Assembly (NCBI GenBank): GCA_024811115.1
Contig: JAKOGH010000714.1
Coordinates: forward strand, 1 to 17,221
Origin: Terana coerulea
Lineage: Eukaryota > Basidiomycota > Agaricomycetes > Polyporales > Phanerochaetaceae
Direction: 5' to 3'
DNA length: 17,221 bases
Shown: positions 17,217 through 17,221 of the stretch, piece after piece
Layout: every line of letters begins with the position of its first letter
Position numbering within the stretch: position 1 is the stretch's first letter
Translations under genes and position numbers: made by a program
The notes under the pieces: model-generated
What the model saw: the letters and a program-made list of their open reading frames with translations, nothing else
Told to the model about the DNA's origin: nothing
Databases searched by the model: none

Positions 17217-17221
17217 AGGTG

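Noticed and set aside
1..17221. CRISPR array, rRNA, or bacterial operon
   Set aside because: No regularly spaced repeats, no rRNA-like sequence, and no closely packed intact genes with ribosome binding sites were seen.

Overview
The window looks like a repeat-rich, gene-poor stretch of a filamentous fungal nuclear genome, probably a basidiomycete. The evidence is short introns (59-110 bases) with GT(G/A)NGT donors and CTAAC/CTAAT-like branch points, a degenerate Tad/L1-type LINE with an RNase H domain, a solo LTR with intact target-site duplications, tRNA-derived SINE-like sequence, and two tandem copies of a gene for a small secreted cysteine-containing protein. There is no bacterial gene organisation. 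The organism assignment is inference.

Layout. 1-4020: GC-rich sequence with no gene I can identify; open frames occur on both strands. The best coding candidate is an interrupted minus-strand frame at 2059-2636. 4020-4750: a cluster of structured elements. It includes two ~59-base hairpin units whose 39-base cores are alike and whose outer stems differ by compensatory changes, two nested stem-loops, and two degraded tRNA-like box A/box B pairs. 4757-7790: a dead LINE on the plus strand, truncated at its 5' side, with remnants in order of the RT palm edge and thumb, a linker, RNase H, a Cys/His knuckle and a C-terminal tail. A second interrupted frame of unknown identity (6906-7661) and a T8/A8 tract follow. 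7858-8470: a minus-oriented solo LTR between identical 6-base duplications.

9303-10110 and 12757-13558: two same-direction paralogues (copies A and B, about 3.5 kb apart). Each has a TATA-like box about 105 bases before the ATG, a signal-peptide start, three exons and matching cysteine motifs. Both are broken by frame disruptions as read here. One out-of-frame relation, between the signal peptide and the mature domain, is identical in the two copies. Between them lie an imperfect hairpin, a tRNA-derived SINE-like element (11145-11395) and unexplained sequence.

14125-17216: a 3.1 kb segment bounded by long inverted repeats (about 228 and 212 bases). It contains a short hairpin, a 154-residue minus-strand open frame and a possible spliced plus-strand gene of about 235 codons with a good intron. 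No transposase is recognisable. The right repeat reaches almost to the end of the window, so its outer limit is unknown.

No gene in the window can be called intact with high confidence. The strongest observations are the covarying twin hairpins, the LTR with its duplications, the paralogous secreted-protein pair and the long inverted repeats.
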